The notes under the pieces were generated by a model, which saw only the letters and a list, made by a program, of their open reading frames with translations, had not been told where the DNA came from and made no database searches. The translations under genes and the position numbers were made by a program. Below, piece by piece: positions 11,284-22,013 of a stretch of 64,000 nucleotides of DNA (the first letter of the stretch is position 1; the number at the start of each line of letters is the position of its first letter). Location: NCBI GenBank assembly GCA_009363875.1, contig CM018697.1, positions 49,555,484 to 49,619,483 of the forward strand, written 5' to 3'. The DNA comes from Mikania micrantha. Taxonomy: Eukaryota > Streptophyta > Magnoliopsida > Asterales > Asteraceae.

Positions 11284-11439
11284 AAGGTTATAGAGAATGA
11301 GGTGCCTTAGTATACCTAAGACTATGACCGAGAGATTGGGACAAGTAGAAAAATAGAATACTTAGGAAATAGGAAATATCGCTTTAGGAATCTAGGACAA
11401 ATTAAATTATCAAATATTCTAACAAATTATTGCAAGAAA

Positions 11440-12129
11440 ATGCACGCAAAAGGCAAAGGAGTTAGCAAAGGAGGACCATCGAGCCGACCCAGGGTTTTTG
11501 CGAGAAGAGACTTTCCACCAGCAGTTCGTGAGGAATTGCATCGTCAGTTTCCTCAACACTACAGCCCTATGCCAGAGGATGCTTACATCACGTCTTCGGA
11601 GTCTGAGCCCATGGAGCATGATGACGCTGCATCATCTACGCCTAGTAGATCCCGTACTAGGTCTATGTCGCCCCTACTACCTCATAGGGAGCCGTGTGAT
11701 GTACCAGTGAGGAGGCCTACCCCAGTCATGGGGGCAAGGCCAGGAGCCTCTGCCTCATTTCGTATACCGAGGAGTGGGCCCCTTCACCCCAGCATGGGGG
11801 AGCCACACGTGACCCAACCCGCACGCCACAACATTCACTCAGGGCACTCTGCGAGATATGGAAGGAAGATGGCAGGACCGAGTAGAGAGAGAGCTTCGGA
11901 AGATAACCCGCAGCGGGAAGAGAATTTTATGCTATGGTCAGCCATGTTTGAACAGGAAAAGAGGGCAAGCCACCTGGCGGAGCAATTCCAGAGACACGTG
12001 GGAGCTGTAACCTTACAGTTAGAGATGACCCGTAAGGAGCTTAAGGAATCCCGAGAGGCTAATCAGGCATTGACGAAGAAGGGTTTCTTCTCATCCATAT
12101 GGGACTCTATCCGTGGCAGGAAGAATTGA
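11440..12129 (+). CDS. Pre-gag ORF of element A (229 aa, unknown function)
   Basis: An intact reading frame between the primer site and gag, with start ATG 11440 (MHAKGKGVSKGGPSSRP) and stop TGA 12127-12129. Residues 1-150 are rich in Pro, Ser, Arg and His and look disordered, with repeated arginine patches and a TPSRSRTRS stretch. Residues about 158-215 form a likely coiled coil (FMLWSAMFEQEKRASHLAEQ through LTKKG), ending in a basic SIWDSIRGRKN tail. I recognise no domain. Element B has a frame with the same plan in the same place (21122-21772), although residue identity is low. Extra 5' ORFs are known in Ogre-type gypsy elements but are not a standard part of Tekay elements. Function unknown. 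Confidence 0.7.
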   Translation: MHAKGKGVSKGGPSSRPRVFARRDFPPAVREELHRQFPQHYSPMPEDAYITSSESEPMEHDDAASSTPSRSRTRSMSPLLPHREPCDVPVRRPTPVMGARPGASASFRIPRSGPLHPSMGEPHVTQPARHNIHSGHSARYGRKMAGPSRERASEDNPQREENFMLWSAMFEQEKRASHLAEQFQRHVGAVTLQLEMTRKELKESREANQALTKKGFFSSIWDSIRGRKN

Positions 12130-12578
12130 GAGCCTTATCACTTGTATTGGTTATGATTGATTATGAAACATTTTATTTTCGGGTCTGCATACCCTGTATT
12201 TTTATTTTATGAAACAATGTTATTATTGGGAGTGTTTCCCAAGAACTTTTTGATTTGAATTATGGATGCAATGAATGGACTGGTTGATTATGAAACATTG
12301 AATTATGATGCATATGACTTGGTTGTTTGGTTGACATTATATGATGCATAATGATGGACATTGTTAAGATAATGTAATGGTATGATACAAGAATAGTGGT
12401 TGAACTCATGGTTGATAGAAAAATTTATACAATGCAGTGATTTATATTTATCTCTTGATTGGTTGTTTAAATAAATATTTTATATGCTAAATTGATACAT
12501 TAGTATGCTCTAAATGATTGCTCAACAAAAAAATTAATGACAATAAATTTTCTCTATGTGTGAAACTTATAATATAGA
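12130..12578. other. Non-coding spacer between pre-gag ORF and gag in A
   Basis: 450 bp, AT-rich, with several TGGTTGATTATGAAACAT-like phrases repeated near 12150-12300. It contains multiple ATGs and no coding potential, so gag would need reinitiation, an internal ribosome entry or a separate transcript. Confidence 0.5.
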
Positions 12579-14609
12579 ATGCCTCCCCGACGTTGCCAAC
12601 GACTGAACCGTGGTCAACCCAATACGGGAGCGAATCCGAACCCGCGAGCCGGACGAAGAAGGAATCCACCACCACCTCCCCCGGAAAACTCAGTTAACCA
12701 TATTGAAAATAGGGAGAATCCCCCAGAGGGCAACCCAAACGCCGGTGGAAATGAAGGAGATCGAAAAATGGAGGATAGAATGACTAATCTTATTACTAGG
12801 CACATCCAGAATGCAATACCAACTATTGCAGCTCAGATCAGGGCGGATATGAATATCGACAACCAAAACGAAAATGCTCACGGAGCAGGAGGACCAGAGA
12901 TCGAGCAGGCAGAGATGGAAGAACGGAAGGGGTGCTCATACAAGACTTTCATGGCGTGCAAGCGGAAAGATTTTGAAGGTATGGATGGTGCTGTAGGGGC
13001 ATTTAGATGGTTGGAGGATATGGAGGCAGTGTTAGACATCAGTGATTGCAAGGAGGATAACAAGGTGAAATATGCAACTCACTCTCTAAAGGGATCTGCA
13101 TTAACATGGTGGAACACCATTATCAAAACCAGGGGCCGAAACACCATTAAGGCCACGAAGTGGAAAGACTTTAAAGATCTGGTTACTGAAAAGTTTTGTC
13201 CGATTAATGAACTGGAAAGAATCGAAGTTGAATTTCTGGCACATGAAATGATTGGATTGGATCATACCAAGTACATTAATCGATTCAATGAAATGGCGTT
13301 GTTAGTTCCACCCCTGGTTACCCCTGAGACTAAAAGAATAGGAAGATACATCTGGGGATTAGCACCACAAGTTAGGGGGTTTATTAGGACAGCAAGGCCA
13401 GCTACTTTTCAGTCGGTAGTAGAGCTAGGAGGAACACTTACTGATGAAATAGTGAGGTGCGGGAAAATAAGTCAACAAAAGGTGGGTGATAAGAGGAAGT
13501 GGCAAGACAACAAGAATGATAGGAAAGGGGATCAGAAGTTTAGGAGATTTGAGGGTAGGAGAAATGACTTTGGCAAAGCAAAGGAATCAACTGCACCCAG
13601 ACCAGGAAGGAAATTATACCTAGGAACTAGTCCATGGTGTGAGAAGTGCAAGATACATCACCAAGGGGAATGCAACCCAAAGTACTGTTACAAGTGTAAG
13701 AAAGCAGGACATCTACTTAAGGATTGCTGGGTCAAGGACGTAACCAGATGCTACGAATGTGGGGACACCGGGCATTTAAGGAATGTGTGCCCAAAACTGA
13801 AAAGGGATAAGCCACAAAAAGCAACGGGAAGAGCATTTGTACTCACTGCAACTGAAGCTCAGAAAGATCCGGAGATGATAACGGGTACGTTTCTTTTAAA
13901 CAATCATGTAGCTAGTGTACTGATTGATAGGGGTGCCACTTTTAGTTTTATATCAACAAAATTCAGATCCTTACTCGATAAACAACCTACTTGTTTGAAA
14001 GACATATGTGAAGTAGAGATAGCTACTGGAAAAGTGATAAGTATAAAAGAAATATTGAAAGACTGTGAATTAGTTATGGAAGGACAAAAGTTTAAGATAG
14101 ATTTACTGCCTATTGAATTAGGAGGCTTTGATGTAGTTATTGGAATGGATTGGTTAGCTATGAATAAGGTAGAACTTAACTGTGAACATAAGATTATGAC
14201 AATTCCCTTAACTAATGATAAGAAAATGATAGTGATTGGGCATAAGGTTAGAGAATTACCGCGCATCATTTCGTATGCAAAGAAGGAGAAGTATTCAAGG
14301 AAGGGAAACATGATTTACTTAGCCTATGTGGTCACCGAGAAAGAAGAAGCAGTACCCAAGGAAATACCAATTGTATCTGAATATTTGGATGTATTTCCAG
14401 AAGAGTTACCGGGAGTGCCGGCACCGAGACAAGTGGAATTCCGAATTGATTTGATACCCGGGGCAGCACTAGTAGCTAAAGCACCTTATCGCTTAGCACC
14501 TTCCGAAATGCAAGAGATGGTGATTCAAATACAAGAGCTGATGGATAAAGGTTTCATAAGGCCGAGCTTTTCTCCATGGGGAGAAACCAGTATTATTTGT
14601 GAAAAATAA
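12579..14609 (+). CDS. A gag-protease (with start of RT)
   Basis: This is the gag and protease of a gypsy element, particle shell and maturation enzyme. Start ATG 12579 (MPPRRCQRLNRG). The gag core lies at about residues 150-290 (YATHSLKGSALTWWNTI...ERIEVEFLAHEM). Zinc knuckles are at about 355-410 (CYKCKKAGHLLKDC, CYECGDTGHLRNVC). The retropepsin is at about 440-560, where the active-site triad reads Asp-Arg-Gly instead of Asp-Thr-Gly (LIDRGATFSF), which should inactivate it. IGMDWL and the RT-leading SEYLDVFPEELPG follow. An inserted base near 14583, after RPSFSPWG, ends the frame at 14609. Up to there the 676 residues are uninterrupted. Confidence 0.88.
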   Translation: MPPRRCQRLNRGQPNTGANPNPRAGRRRNPPPPPPENSVNHIENRENPPEGNPNAGGNEGDRKMEDRMTNLITRHIQNAIPTIAAQIRADMNIDNQNENAHGAGGPEIEQAEMEERKGCSYKTFMACKRKDFEGMDGAVGAFRWLEDMEAVLDISDCKEDNKVKYATHSLKGSALTWWNTIIKTRGRNTIKATKWKDFKDLVTEKFCPINELERIEVEFLAHEMIGLDHTKYINRFNEMALLVPPLVTPETKRIGRYIWGLAPQVRGFIRTARPATFQSVVELGGTLTDEIVRCGKISQQKVGDKRKWQDNKNDRKGDQKFRRFEGRRNDFGKAKESTAPRPGRKLYLGTSPWCEKCKIHHQGECNPKYCYKCKKAGHLLKDCWVKDVTRCYECGDTGHLRNVCPKLKRDKPQKATGRAFVLTATEAQKDPEMITGTFLLNNHVASVLIDRGATFSFISTKFRSLLDKQPTCLKDICEVEIATGKVISIKEILKDCELVMEGQKFKIDLLPIELGGFDVVIGMDWLAMNKVELNCEHKIMTIPLTNDKKMIVIGHKVRELPRIISYAKKEKYSRKGNMIYLAYVVTEKEEAVPKEIPIVSEYLDVFPEELPGVPAPRQVEFRIDLIPGAALVAKAPYRLAPSEMQEMVIQIQELMDKGFIRPSFSPWGETSIICEK

Positions 14610-17181
14610 GGACGGGACGTTGAGAATGTGCATCGACTACCGAGAGCTAAACAAAGTTACTATAAAGAATCGTTATCCACTCCCAAGAATCGATGACTTG
14701 TTTGATCAACTGCAAGGGGCAAGCTATTTTTCAAAGATTGACTTAAGATCAGGATATCATCAATTGAGAGTTAGGGATGAGGATGTCCCTAAAACCGCTT
14801 TCAGAATTCGTTACGGATATTATGAGTTTATGGTAATGCCATTCGGGCTTACGAACGCACCTGCTGTGTTTATGGATCTCATGAACCGGGTGTGTAAACC
14901 ATACTTGGATAAATTCGTGATTGTATTCATTGATGATATACTAATATACTCAAAGAGTGCAGAAGATCATGACGAGCACCTACGAAAGATGCTGGAACTC
15001 TTAAGGAAGGAAAAGTTATATGCTAAGTTGAGCAAATGTGAATTTTGGATGAGAGAAGTACAGTTCTTGGGACACATTATAAATGAGGACGGAATACAAG
15101 TAGATCCTTCAAAGGTAGAGGCTATTAAAGAATGGGAAATACCGAGAGCTCCTACCAAAATAAGGCAATTTTTAGGATTGGCCGGTTATTACAGAAGATT
15201 TATTGAGAATTTTTCAAAGATATCACTACCTATAACTACTTTAACACATAAGAAAGTGACCTTTGAATGGGGAGAAAAACAGCAAGAAGCATTTGACACA
15301 CTTAAGCAAAAGTTGTGTAGTGCACCTATATTATCCTTACCAGAAGGGAACGAAGATTTCGTGGTGTACTGTGATGCTTCTAGATTGGGACTGGGTTGTG
15401 TTAATGCAAAGAAAGAAGGTAATTGCATATGCATCACGACAATTGAAAACACACGAGAAAAACTATACCACCCATGACTTAGAGTTAGGAGCTGTAGTGT
15501 TTGCTCTAAAGATATGGAGACACTACTTATATGGAACAAATTGTGTAATCTACACTGATCACAAGAGCTTACAACATATACTCGATCAGAAAATACTAAA
15601 TATGAGACAAAGGAGATGGGTAGAGTTGTTAAGTGATTATGACTGTGAAATCCGGTATCATCCGGGAAAGGCAAATGTGGTAGCAGACGCCTTGAGTCGG
15701 AAAGAAAGAGTGATCCCATTAAGAGTAAAAGCCCTAAAGATGACAGTAGGAATTGACTTGAAGGAAAAGATCCATAAAGTTCAACAGGAAGCCTTTTCCA
15801 AGGAAAATTTAAAGGAAGAATCATTGACAAGAATCGAGAAACAATTTGATGAAGAATATCAAGGTAGATTGAAGGCATTCAAAGGAGATACCTCTGCATG
15901 GGGGTATGAGGGAAGTAATTTTAGAAGAAACCCATAGGTCTAGATACTCAGTACATCCCGGCAGTGACAAGATGTACCATGAGATAAAAGAAAAATTCTG
16001 GTGGCCTAGGTTAAAAAGATCAATAGCAGAGTATGTCAGCAAATGCTTGACTTGTGCAAGAGTAAAAGCGGAGCATCAAAAGCCATCTGGATTGTTACAA
16101 CAACCAGAGATACCTGCATGGAAATAGGAACAGGTCACTATAGATTTTGTAACCAAGTTACCTCGGACCGCCAGTGGTCATGACTCGATATGGGTAGTTG
16201 TTGATAGATTAACAAAAACGGCACACTTCTTACCCATAAGGGAAGATTACAAAATGGATAAGTTAGCAAAGATATATATGAATGAAATTGTGTCAAGACA
16301 TGGAGTGCCTATATCAATAATCTCGGATAGAGATAGCGTCAAGATTCTGGCAAACTCTTCAGGAAGCTCTAGGAACCAAATTAAAACTAAGTACAGCGTA
16401 CCATCCCCAAACGGATGGGCAAAGTGAAAGGACTATCCAGACATTGGAAGACATGCTGAGAGCGTGTGTAATAGATTTTGGAGGAAGTTGGGATACACAC
16501 TTGCCATTGGTTGAGTTCTCCTATAATAACAGTTACCATATTAGTATTCAAGCAGCACCGTTTGAGGCACTATATGGGAGAAAATGCAGATCACCGCTGT
16601 GTTGGAATGAAATAGGTGAAAGTAAATTAACCGGGCCTGAGATTGTTCAAGAAACTACTGATAAGATTCATAAAATCAAGGAAAGAATGAAGGCTGCTCA
16701 AGACCGACAGAAGAGTTACGCAGATAAGAGACGAAGGCTTTTGGAGTTCAGTGTGGGAGATAAAGTCATGCTAAAGGTTTCACCGTGGAAGGGTACGATA
16801 CGTTTTGGAAAACATGGGAAGTTGAACCCCCTATATATTGGACCCTTCAAAATTTTGGCACGAGCGGGACTTGTAGCTTATCAGCTAGAACTCCCATTGG
16901 AATTAGAAGGAATACATGACGTGTTCCATGTGTCAAACCTCAAGAAATGTTTAGTGGACGAAAGTTTGATCATACCTTACCGAGAGGCAAAGGTCAATAA
17001 ACAATTACAATTCATGGAGGAACCTATAGAAGTCATGGACAAACAAGTCAAGAAGCTGAGACGTAGTAAGATACCAATTGTGAAAGTACGTTGGGATTCC
17101 AAACGATGACCTGAGTTTACTTTGGAAAAAGAATCAGAGATGCGTAAGAAGTACCCTCAACTATTTAAAGCTACAAGTTAA
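14584..17181 (+). pseudogene. A pol: RT, RNase H, integrase, broken
   Basis: The remaining pol copies element RNA into DNA and inserts it in the nucleus. RT runs from about 14600 (RMCIDYRELNKVTIKNRYPLP) with active-site VFIDDILIYS at about 14925. RNase H begins at about 15355 (FVVYCDAS) and ends at ADALSRK, 15690. The integrase zinc region is at about 15950-16060 (HPGSDKMYHEI...CLTC), the catalytic Asps are near 16140 and 16325, and the Glu is near 16430. The chromodomain-like tail runs to 17181. Frame changes lie near 15400 (two bases missing), 15900 and 16336 (about eight bases missing, removing part of the second-Asp motif). Stops lie at about 16126 and 17107. Confidence 0.9.
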
Positions 17182-17193
17182 CTACGACCAATC

Positions 17194-17230
17194 AAATTTC
17201 GAGGACGAAATTTCTACAAGTAGGGGAGAC
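17194..17230 (+). other. TTTCG hairpin and polypurine tract of A
   Basis: AAATTTCG-AGGA-CGAAATTT (17194-17213) folds as an 8-bp stem. It is followed by the purine tract AGTAGGGGAGA that ends at the 3' LTR. This arrangement is common in Tekay-type plant elements and primes plus-strand synthesis. Confidence 0.8.
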
Positions 17231-17570
17231 TGTGACAACACACGAACCAGGTTTATATTAAAACTTTAATTACGACGCATCTTGTTAACGTGTTTAGATA
17301 AACACACTTATTAGAAACACTAAGTAGAGAAAATATGTCATTAGTTGGGAACAATAAAGTACACATGCCATAAAGTTTAGAAGCAAGAGATTTTTCTATG
17401 AAACATAATGACATACCTTTGTGACACAACGAGCTAAAATAAAACAAAACAATGATCACACTTATTTATATATATATTTATATGCATGCTTAAATTTATG
17501 ATAATCAAATTAACTATGCAAGACTACAACTAATAAGTAATTATCGTATTAAAAACGTATGTATATAACG

Positions 17571-17620
<50 letters not shown>

Positions 17621-18236
17621 TTGTTAAGATTATTATAAGAACATGCAGCTATATATAATTTCATGCATAGATTAACCCATTTAAAACACCACTCCTTACA
17701 TTTCGTAAAAATATACGCGTCACATATTAATATATATATATATATATATATGTATACATGCACATGACGCACACATAAAAATTCAAACACAACTCTATAC
17801 ATATAAATTATACAAGACACTTACATACAAGCATACATATATACGGTATATACACACACTAACGACATATATACATATATTCAATCCCATATATCATCAA
17901 TCACTAAAATCCAAAAAGCCTTACACCACCTCCATAAAACCCCAATCATAAACCTCTCTCTTTTCCATAATACTTACCCACTCCCCTCCCTCTCATTTCT
18001 TACACCACCACTGCCCCTTGTCTCTCTCTCCCATCTCCCTATATTCGGCCAAACACACACACATATCACCACTCTTCATTTGAACTTTTCCAACACAAAG
18101 AAAAACACTCTCCTTTCCTCTCCTCTCAAACCCGACGGGTTCCAACCATATTCATCTCAAGAGCTTGCGATTTGGAGGTCACAACACATGGTTATCCCGA
18201 GTTCAAGTTCTACATTGACGCAAAGGTTAGCTTGTT
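17231..18236 (+). repeat. 3' LTR of A, part 1
   Basis: Collinear with 7772-8772 of the 5' LTR up to TTAGCTTGTT, where element B enters. The TATA region is altered compared with the 5' copy. The sequence continues at 29196. Confidence 0.93.
17572..17618. repeat. (TA)n microsatellite in A's 3' LTR
   Basis: Long TA run corresponding to 8110-8169; a second TA run not found in the 5' copy lies at about 17728-17751. Confidence 0.9.
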
Positions 18237-18279
18237 TGTGACAATCCGATATTTTCGAATTAACTTCGTTAACCTTCGT

Positions 18280-18425
18280 AGGCCCAATTGTATTTTATGG
18301 GGCCCAATTGAATAGAAGTAGGCCCAATTGAATAGAAGTAGGCCCAATAAGGCCAAGGAAGGCCCAATAAGGCCAAGGAAGGCCCAATAAGGACAAGGTA
18401 GGCCCAATAAGGCCCAAGGTAGGAC
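18280..18425 (+). repeat. GGCCCAATAAGG short tandem repeats in B's 5' LTR
   Basis: About eight degenerate 17-20 bp units built on AGGCCCAAT(A/T)(A/G)(A/G). The 3' LTR (27128-27225) has fewer units, so copy number has changed since insertion. Confidence 0.85.
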
Positions 18426-18878
18426 CAGTTATAGTTATGAGGCCCAAAAGGATTAACCTAGCCAAAAATAGTTCAATTGGCCTGATTAGTAACAATTCGG
18501 GATTTTTGGTGAAACTTTGTAAACCGAATTGTTATGTAATTGATCAAAATCAAACCCAAGGGATTAAAATTTTTAGAAATCAATCTCAATACACCTTAAT
18601 TACAAAGTTTAGACTTGTAATTGATTTAAAAGTCCAATTTTGACTTTAGAAGTCAAAATACGCGTGAGTTAATCAAGATTAATTCGAAATCTGCATGTAA
18701 CGGTTGAAATTGATCAAATTAAACCTCCCAATTATGTGTACTAATGATTCTTAACAGCAATCAGGCGTTATAGGACCCAACAACTTCGAATTAATCACGA
18801 TTTGTAGGCTAAAGGTCGAAACCGTGAACTACAATCATTAAGATCATATAATGTGATTTTAATAGATCAAATTCTTGC

Positions 18879-18885
18879 TATAAAA
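18879..18885 (+). promoter_or_regulatory. TATA box of B's 5' LTR
   Basis: GCTATAAAACCC lies in the U3/R area. The corresponding region is deleted from the 3' LTR. Confidence 0.6.
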
Positions 18886-19811
18886 CCCTTAGTCGGTCCA
18901 TTTAGAAGCTTTTGCATTCACCAATTCTTGCTCAGAAGCTGTGAATCGAAGAAACCAAGTGAGGGGTGGCCGAAGTACAAGTCTAACATCGATCTACTTC
19001 AATTTGGCATCAAAACAAGTAAGTGATCATTCCTATAGCACCTAAAATGGCCGACTAAAGTTAAAACTAAGCCAATTTTGATTTATAACAGCGAATACTT
19101 TGAATTTGAATTCTAGGGTTCTAAGTAAAAACGATTTGGGGGTTTCGATTGAAATGGATGTTAATATGAAATTAAACATCACCATTAGGTTCAGACAACT
19201 CCGATAATGCTAAACCACATTTCAATTTCAATAATCATACACGAATTTATTGATTTCAATTCTAAGGTTCTTGTAACAAAACGGTTTTGGGGATTTTTAT
19301 CTAGATGTGTTCTAGAATCAAATTAATCGTTACTGATAGTTTCAGAAAACACCGATGAAGGAAAAACATATGATGATTTCATATAACAAACATGAATTTT
19401 ATGATTTTAGGTTTCTAGGGTTTATGATATGAACGACGTGAGGGTTTTGTCTTAAACAATAACGAAGTTCAAATTAAATTATACAGGTAACTTCGGAAGT
19501 GAAAGTTTTATAAAACCCCTAACGAATTCCAGTCAAACACATAGGAATTTAGTGAAATTTAATGATTGGTTTGAAGATTCAAGTTCGAAACTATATAAGT
19601 CATGAATTGGAGTTTTAATATGATAGTTTATCAAATTAAGGACATGGTTGAGTTCGATTGGACTACTGGAACCATAACCCTATGGTTGCAGATTCGAAAG
19701 TATTTGAATTGCGGGTCAATTGTGGTGCAAATGCTTCGGCTATAGTAAGCTATGGGATCCATGGGCCGAATGAGTTTATAAGAATTAAAAACCATAGATG
19801 TTAACAAAATC

Positions 19812-19880
19812 TGGAATAGAGGAGATGGTATGGGTGTGGGAGTGTTGAGTTGGAGGTCACGGGTTCGAACCCGGTCCCAA
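19812..19880 (+). other. tRNA/SINE-head-like segment in B's 5' LTR
   Basis: It contains GGTCACGGGTTCGAACCC, a perfect RNA polymerase III B box with T-arm-like pairing. About 35 bp upstream is GATGGTATGGGTGTGGGAG, a weak A-box-like stretch. The B-box phrase resembles the head of plant Au-type SINEs. No SINE tail or target duplication is visible, so it is part of the LTR and not a free insertion. Confidence 0.45.
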
Positions 19881-20941
19881 CAATTTTTAAGTTTTAATAT
19901 TATTTTTGGTATTTTAAACCCTAACTTCTTCGTTTCAAGTCCGATTTAGCCCGTTCGAGTTGCGTTGGAAACGTAATGAGAATACGAATGTTTTAGAGTA
20001 ATAAAATTCGTATTTTAATCCGAAAACGAAATCGTGTATAATTACGTCTATTTAAATAAAATCGTATACGGTCATGTGATTTTATTTAAACGATTTCAAA
20101 AGCATGTGTACATACGTATACACATTCTTAACAAATCTAACATACGAGTGTTGACACGTATGTGATTCCAAGCACAAAACGACATTCCGAATAACTTTAG
20201 GTTATTGTTTAATCACAGATTCTTCGTAGAGGATTTTCTACGCAAGTTTACGAGTGTTTGATCATTCTGCAAATAATCAAAGGTGCGTACACGGCCCCTT
20301 TCTTGTTTTAACTGTTTTGGGGGAGAAAACATGTGCAACAAATACTTTTTAGATACATATCACTTGCATGAGTTAGCTGTTTACATTAGGTGACAACATA
20401 GCATTTACAAGTCCTTACACACTTCGAACCGTTTAGTTTGCCGTAGCGCAAAGCGTGGTAGTTGGAAATAGATCTATTAGGTTTGACAAACCTCACTTGG
20501 TAGATGGGATCTACGCAGGTGTTTGACTGACCAAACACACATTACTATTGTTTATGCTAGACAATAGTGGCAAGGCAAAAACATGCTATAGCATGGCAAT
20601 CGTCAGCTTCGGTGTCGACCACTTATGTAAATAGTACATATGACTAGCTATCATGACTATGCATGTGTGATTATGTTATCTGCAAGATTGAGTCGCATGC
20701 ATGACTTTACATTTTAGTATTTGAATATTTGAAATTTTGTATTGTAATTTACATTTTACAATTGTTACTGGTTTTAAAACGCTTCCGCAAACTTTGAAAA
20801 CTCTGATGTTATGTTTTTAGACCAAAGTATGTTTTGAAATCCATATAGAGGTCTTCGTTATGTCTAATGATCTGAGATCCTGGTTTGTCACGTTCCCAAA
20901 CGGTATGATTCCGTTAGTTGAAAATTGGGGGTGTGACAGAT

Positions 20942-20955
20942 TGGTATCAGAGACA
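20942..20955 (+). other. Primer binding site of B
   Basis: TGGTATCAGAGACA starts three bases after the LTR end and is a near match to the initiator-tRNA-Met complement. Confidence 0.85.
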
Positions 20956-21121
20956 TTGGTTATAGCGAACTAGGTTTGCATTTGTAGACTTAGACTATGA
21001 CTGTTAGACATTAGACACGTATGCTTACACATATTACTTAGAAATTACATATGGCATTATGTAATTGACTTGCTTACACATTCCATGGCACTGCACTTAC
21101 ATATGGTATTATGTAACAGGC

Positions 21122-21772
21122 ATGGCATCTTCATCATCAGTACCGTATATCTACATTGATGATTCTGAGGATGAGGAGCCGATAGTTCCAGCACCATCAT
21201 CATCACCAGCACCACCTATTCCATCTCCTCCACCTTCTGAGAGAGATTATTCAGATCCGGAGGAGGACCCGGAGGAGGATCCAGATGAGGACCCGGAGGA
21301 GGATCCGGAGGAGGATCCGGATGAGGACCCGGATGAGGATCCGGAGGAGGAGCCAGTGGAGGGTACTCTGGAAATCCCTGCTGAGGGACCTTCTACCCAT
21401 TCACCACCTATATTAGATGTTCCTGAGCCTAAGAGGCAAAGGACTGATGCTGAGGAGATTGCCAAGCTGCGTGAGGACTTGTATTAGGCGAACGATAGGA
21501 TTGAGTATAACGTTCGGGAACTCTGGGATGCGAACGAAAGACAAGATAATCTTGCCCATCTGGTCAATGATATACGGGATGAGATGATTCATTTAATTGG
21601 TCGTCTTGAAGCTTCAGAGAACCGAGCGGAGATTCTGGAAGGCAGACTTGTAGCCTTGGAGGATTTAGTTGTCTCGGAGAATGAAGAGGATGAAGACGAT
21701 GAAGAGGAGGAAGGGGAGGAACCAGCACCAGCTGTTGATTCTGATCCTGAATCCACTGTTGAGGATGATTGA
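21122..21772 (+). pseudogene. Pre-gag ORF of element B, one stop
   Basis: The reading frame lies between primer site and gag. Start ATG 21122 (MASSSSVPYIYIDD) was chosen over an upstream ATG at 21065, which lacks similar composition. A Ser/Pro-rich beginning leads into a repeat of the acidic unit Asp-Pro-(Glu/Asp)-Glu, about a dozen times (21256-21350). Then comes a coiled coil (EEIAKLREDLY, and after a TAG at 21485, RIEYNVRELWDANERQ...LEGRLVALEDLV), ending in a second acidic tail. Apart from the stop the frame is open for 216 codons. No known domain. Same position and plan as A's 11440-12129. Confidence 0.65.
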
Positions 21773-22013
21773 TTTTAGTTGTTTTGCTTAAACTTATTAG
21801 GAACGGGTTGTGTTCCTACATTAGATGTTTGGAAAATTTATGTTTTGATTTCAAAAGTATTGTACTCTTAATCAGATTTCTATCTATTGAAAATTTCTAC
21901 TTATTGCCAACAGTTGTGTTGATTTATACATTACATGTTGTGTTTGTTGTATTATTACACATGTCACATTGGATTTTGAAAACACTCTAAAATTTCATTT
22001 AACTAGGAAGATA

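Larger units (their letters stand above)
18237..20938 (+). repeat. 5' LTR of B
   Basis: TGTGACAATCC to GGGGGTGTGACA. Near its start is a cluster of short GGCCCAATAAGGCCAAGG repeats (18280-18425). A TATAAAA box lies at 18879 and a tRNA/SINE-like segment at 19812-19880. It lacks about 134 bp present in the 3' copy at 28797-28931. Confidence 0.93.

Noticed and set aside
15189..15878. 229-codon minus-strand frame opposite A's RNase H
   Set aside because: It is antisense to clear RT/RNase H coding, with composition expected of a shadow frame.
18210..18643. Small frames with Gly-Leu-Ile-Gly-Pro repeats at B's LTR start
   Set aside because: They are translations of the GGCCCAATAAGG tandem repeats; unit number differs between the LTRs.
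19854..19878. True tRNA gene
   Set aside because: Only a T-arm-like B box is convincing. D-arm, anticodon arm and acceptor pairing could not be laid out, and the segment sits within both LTRs of B.
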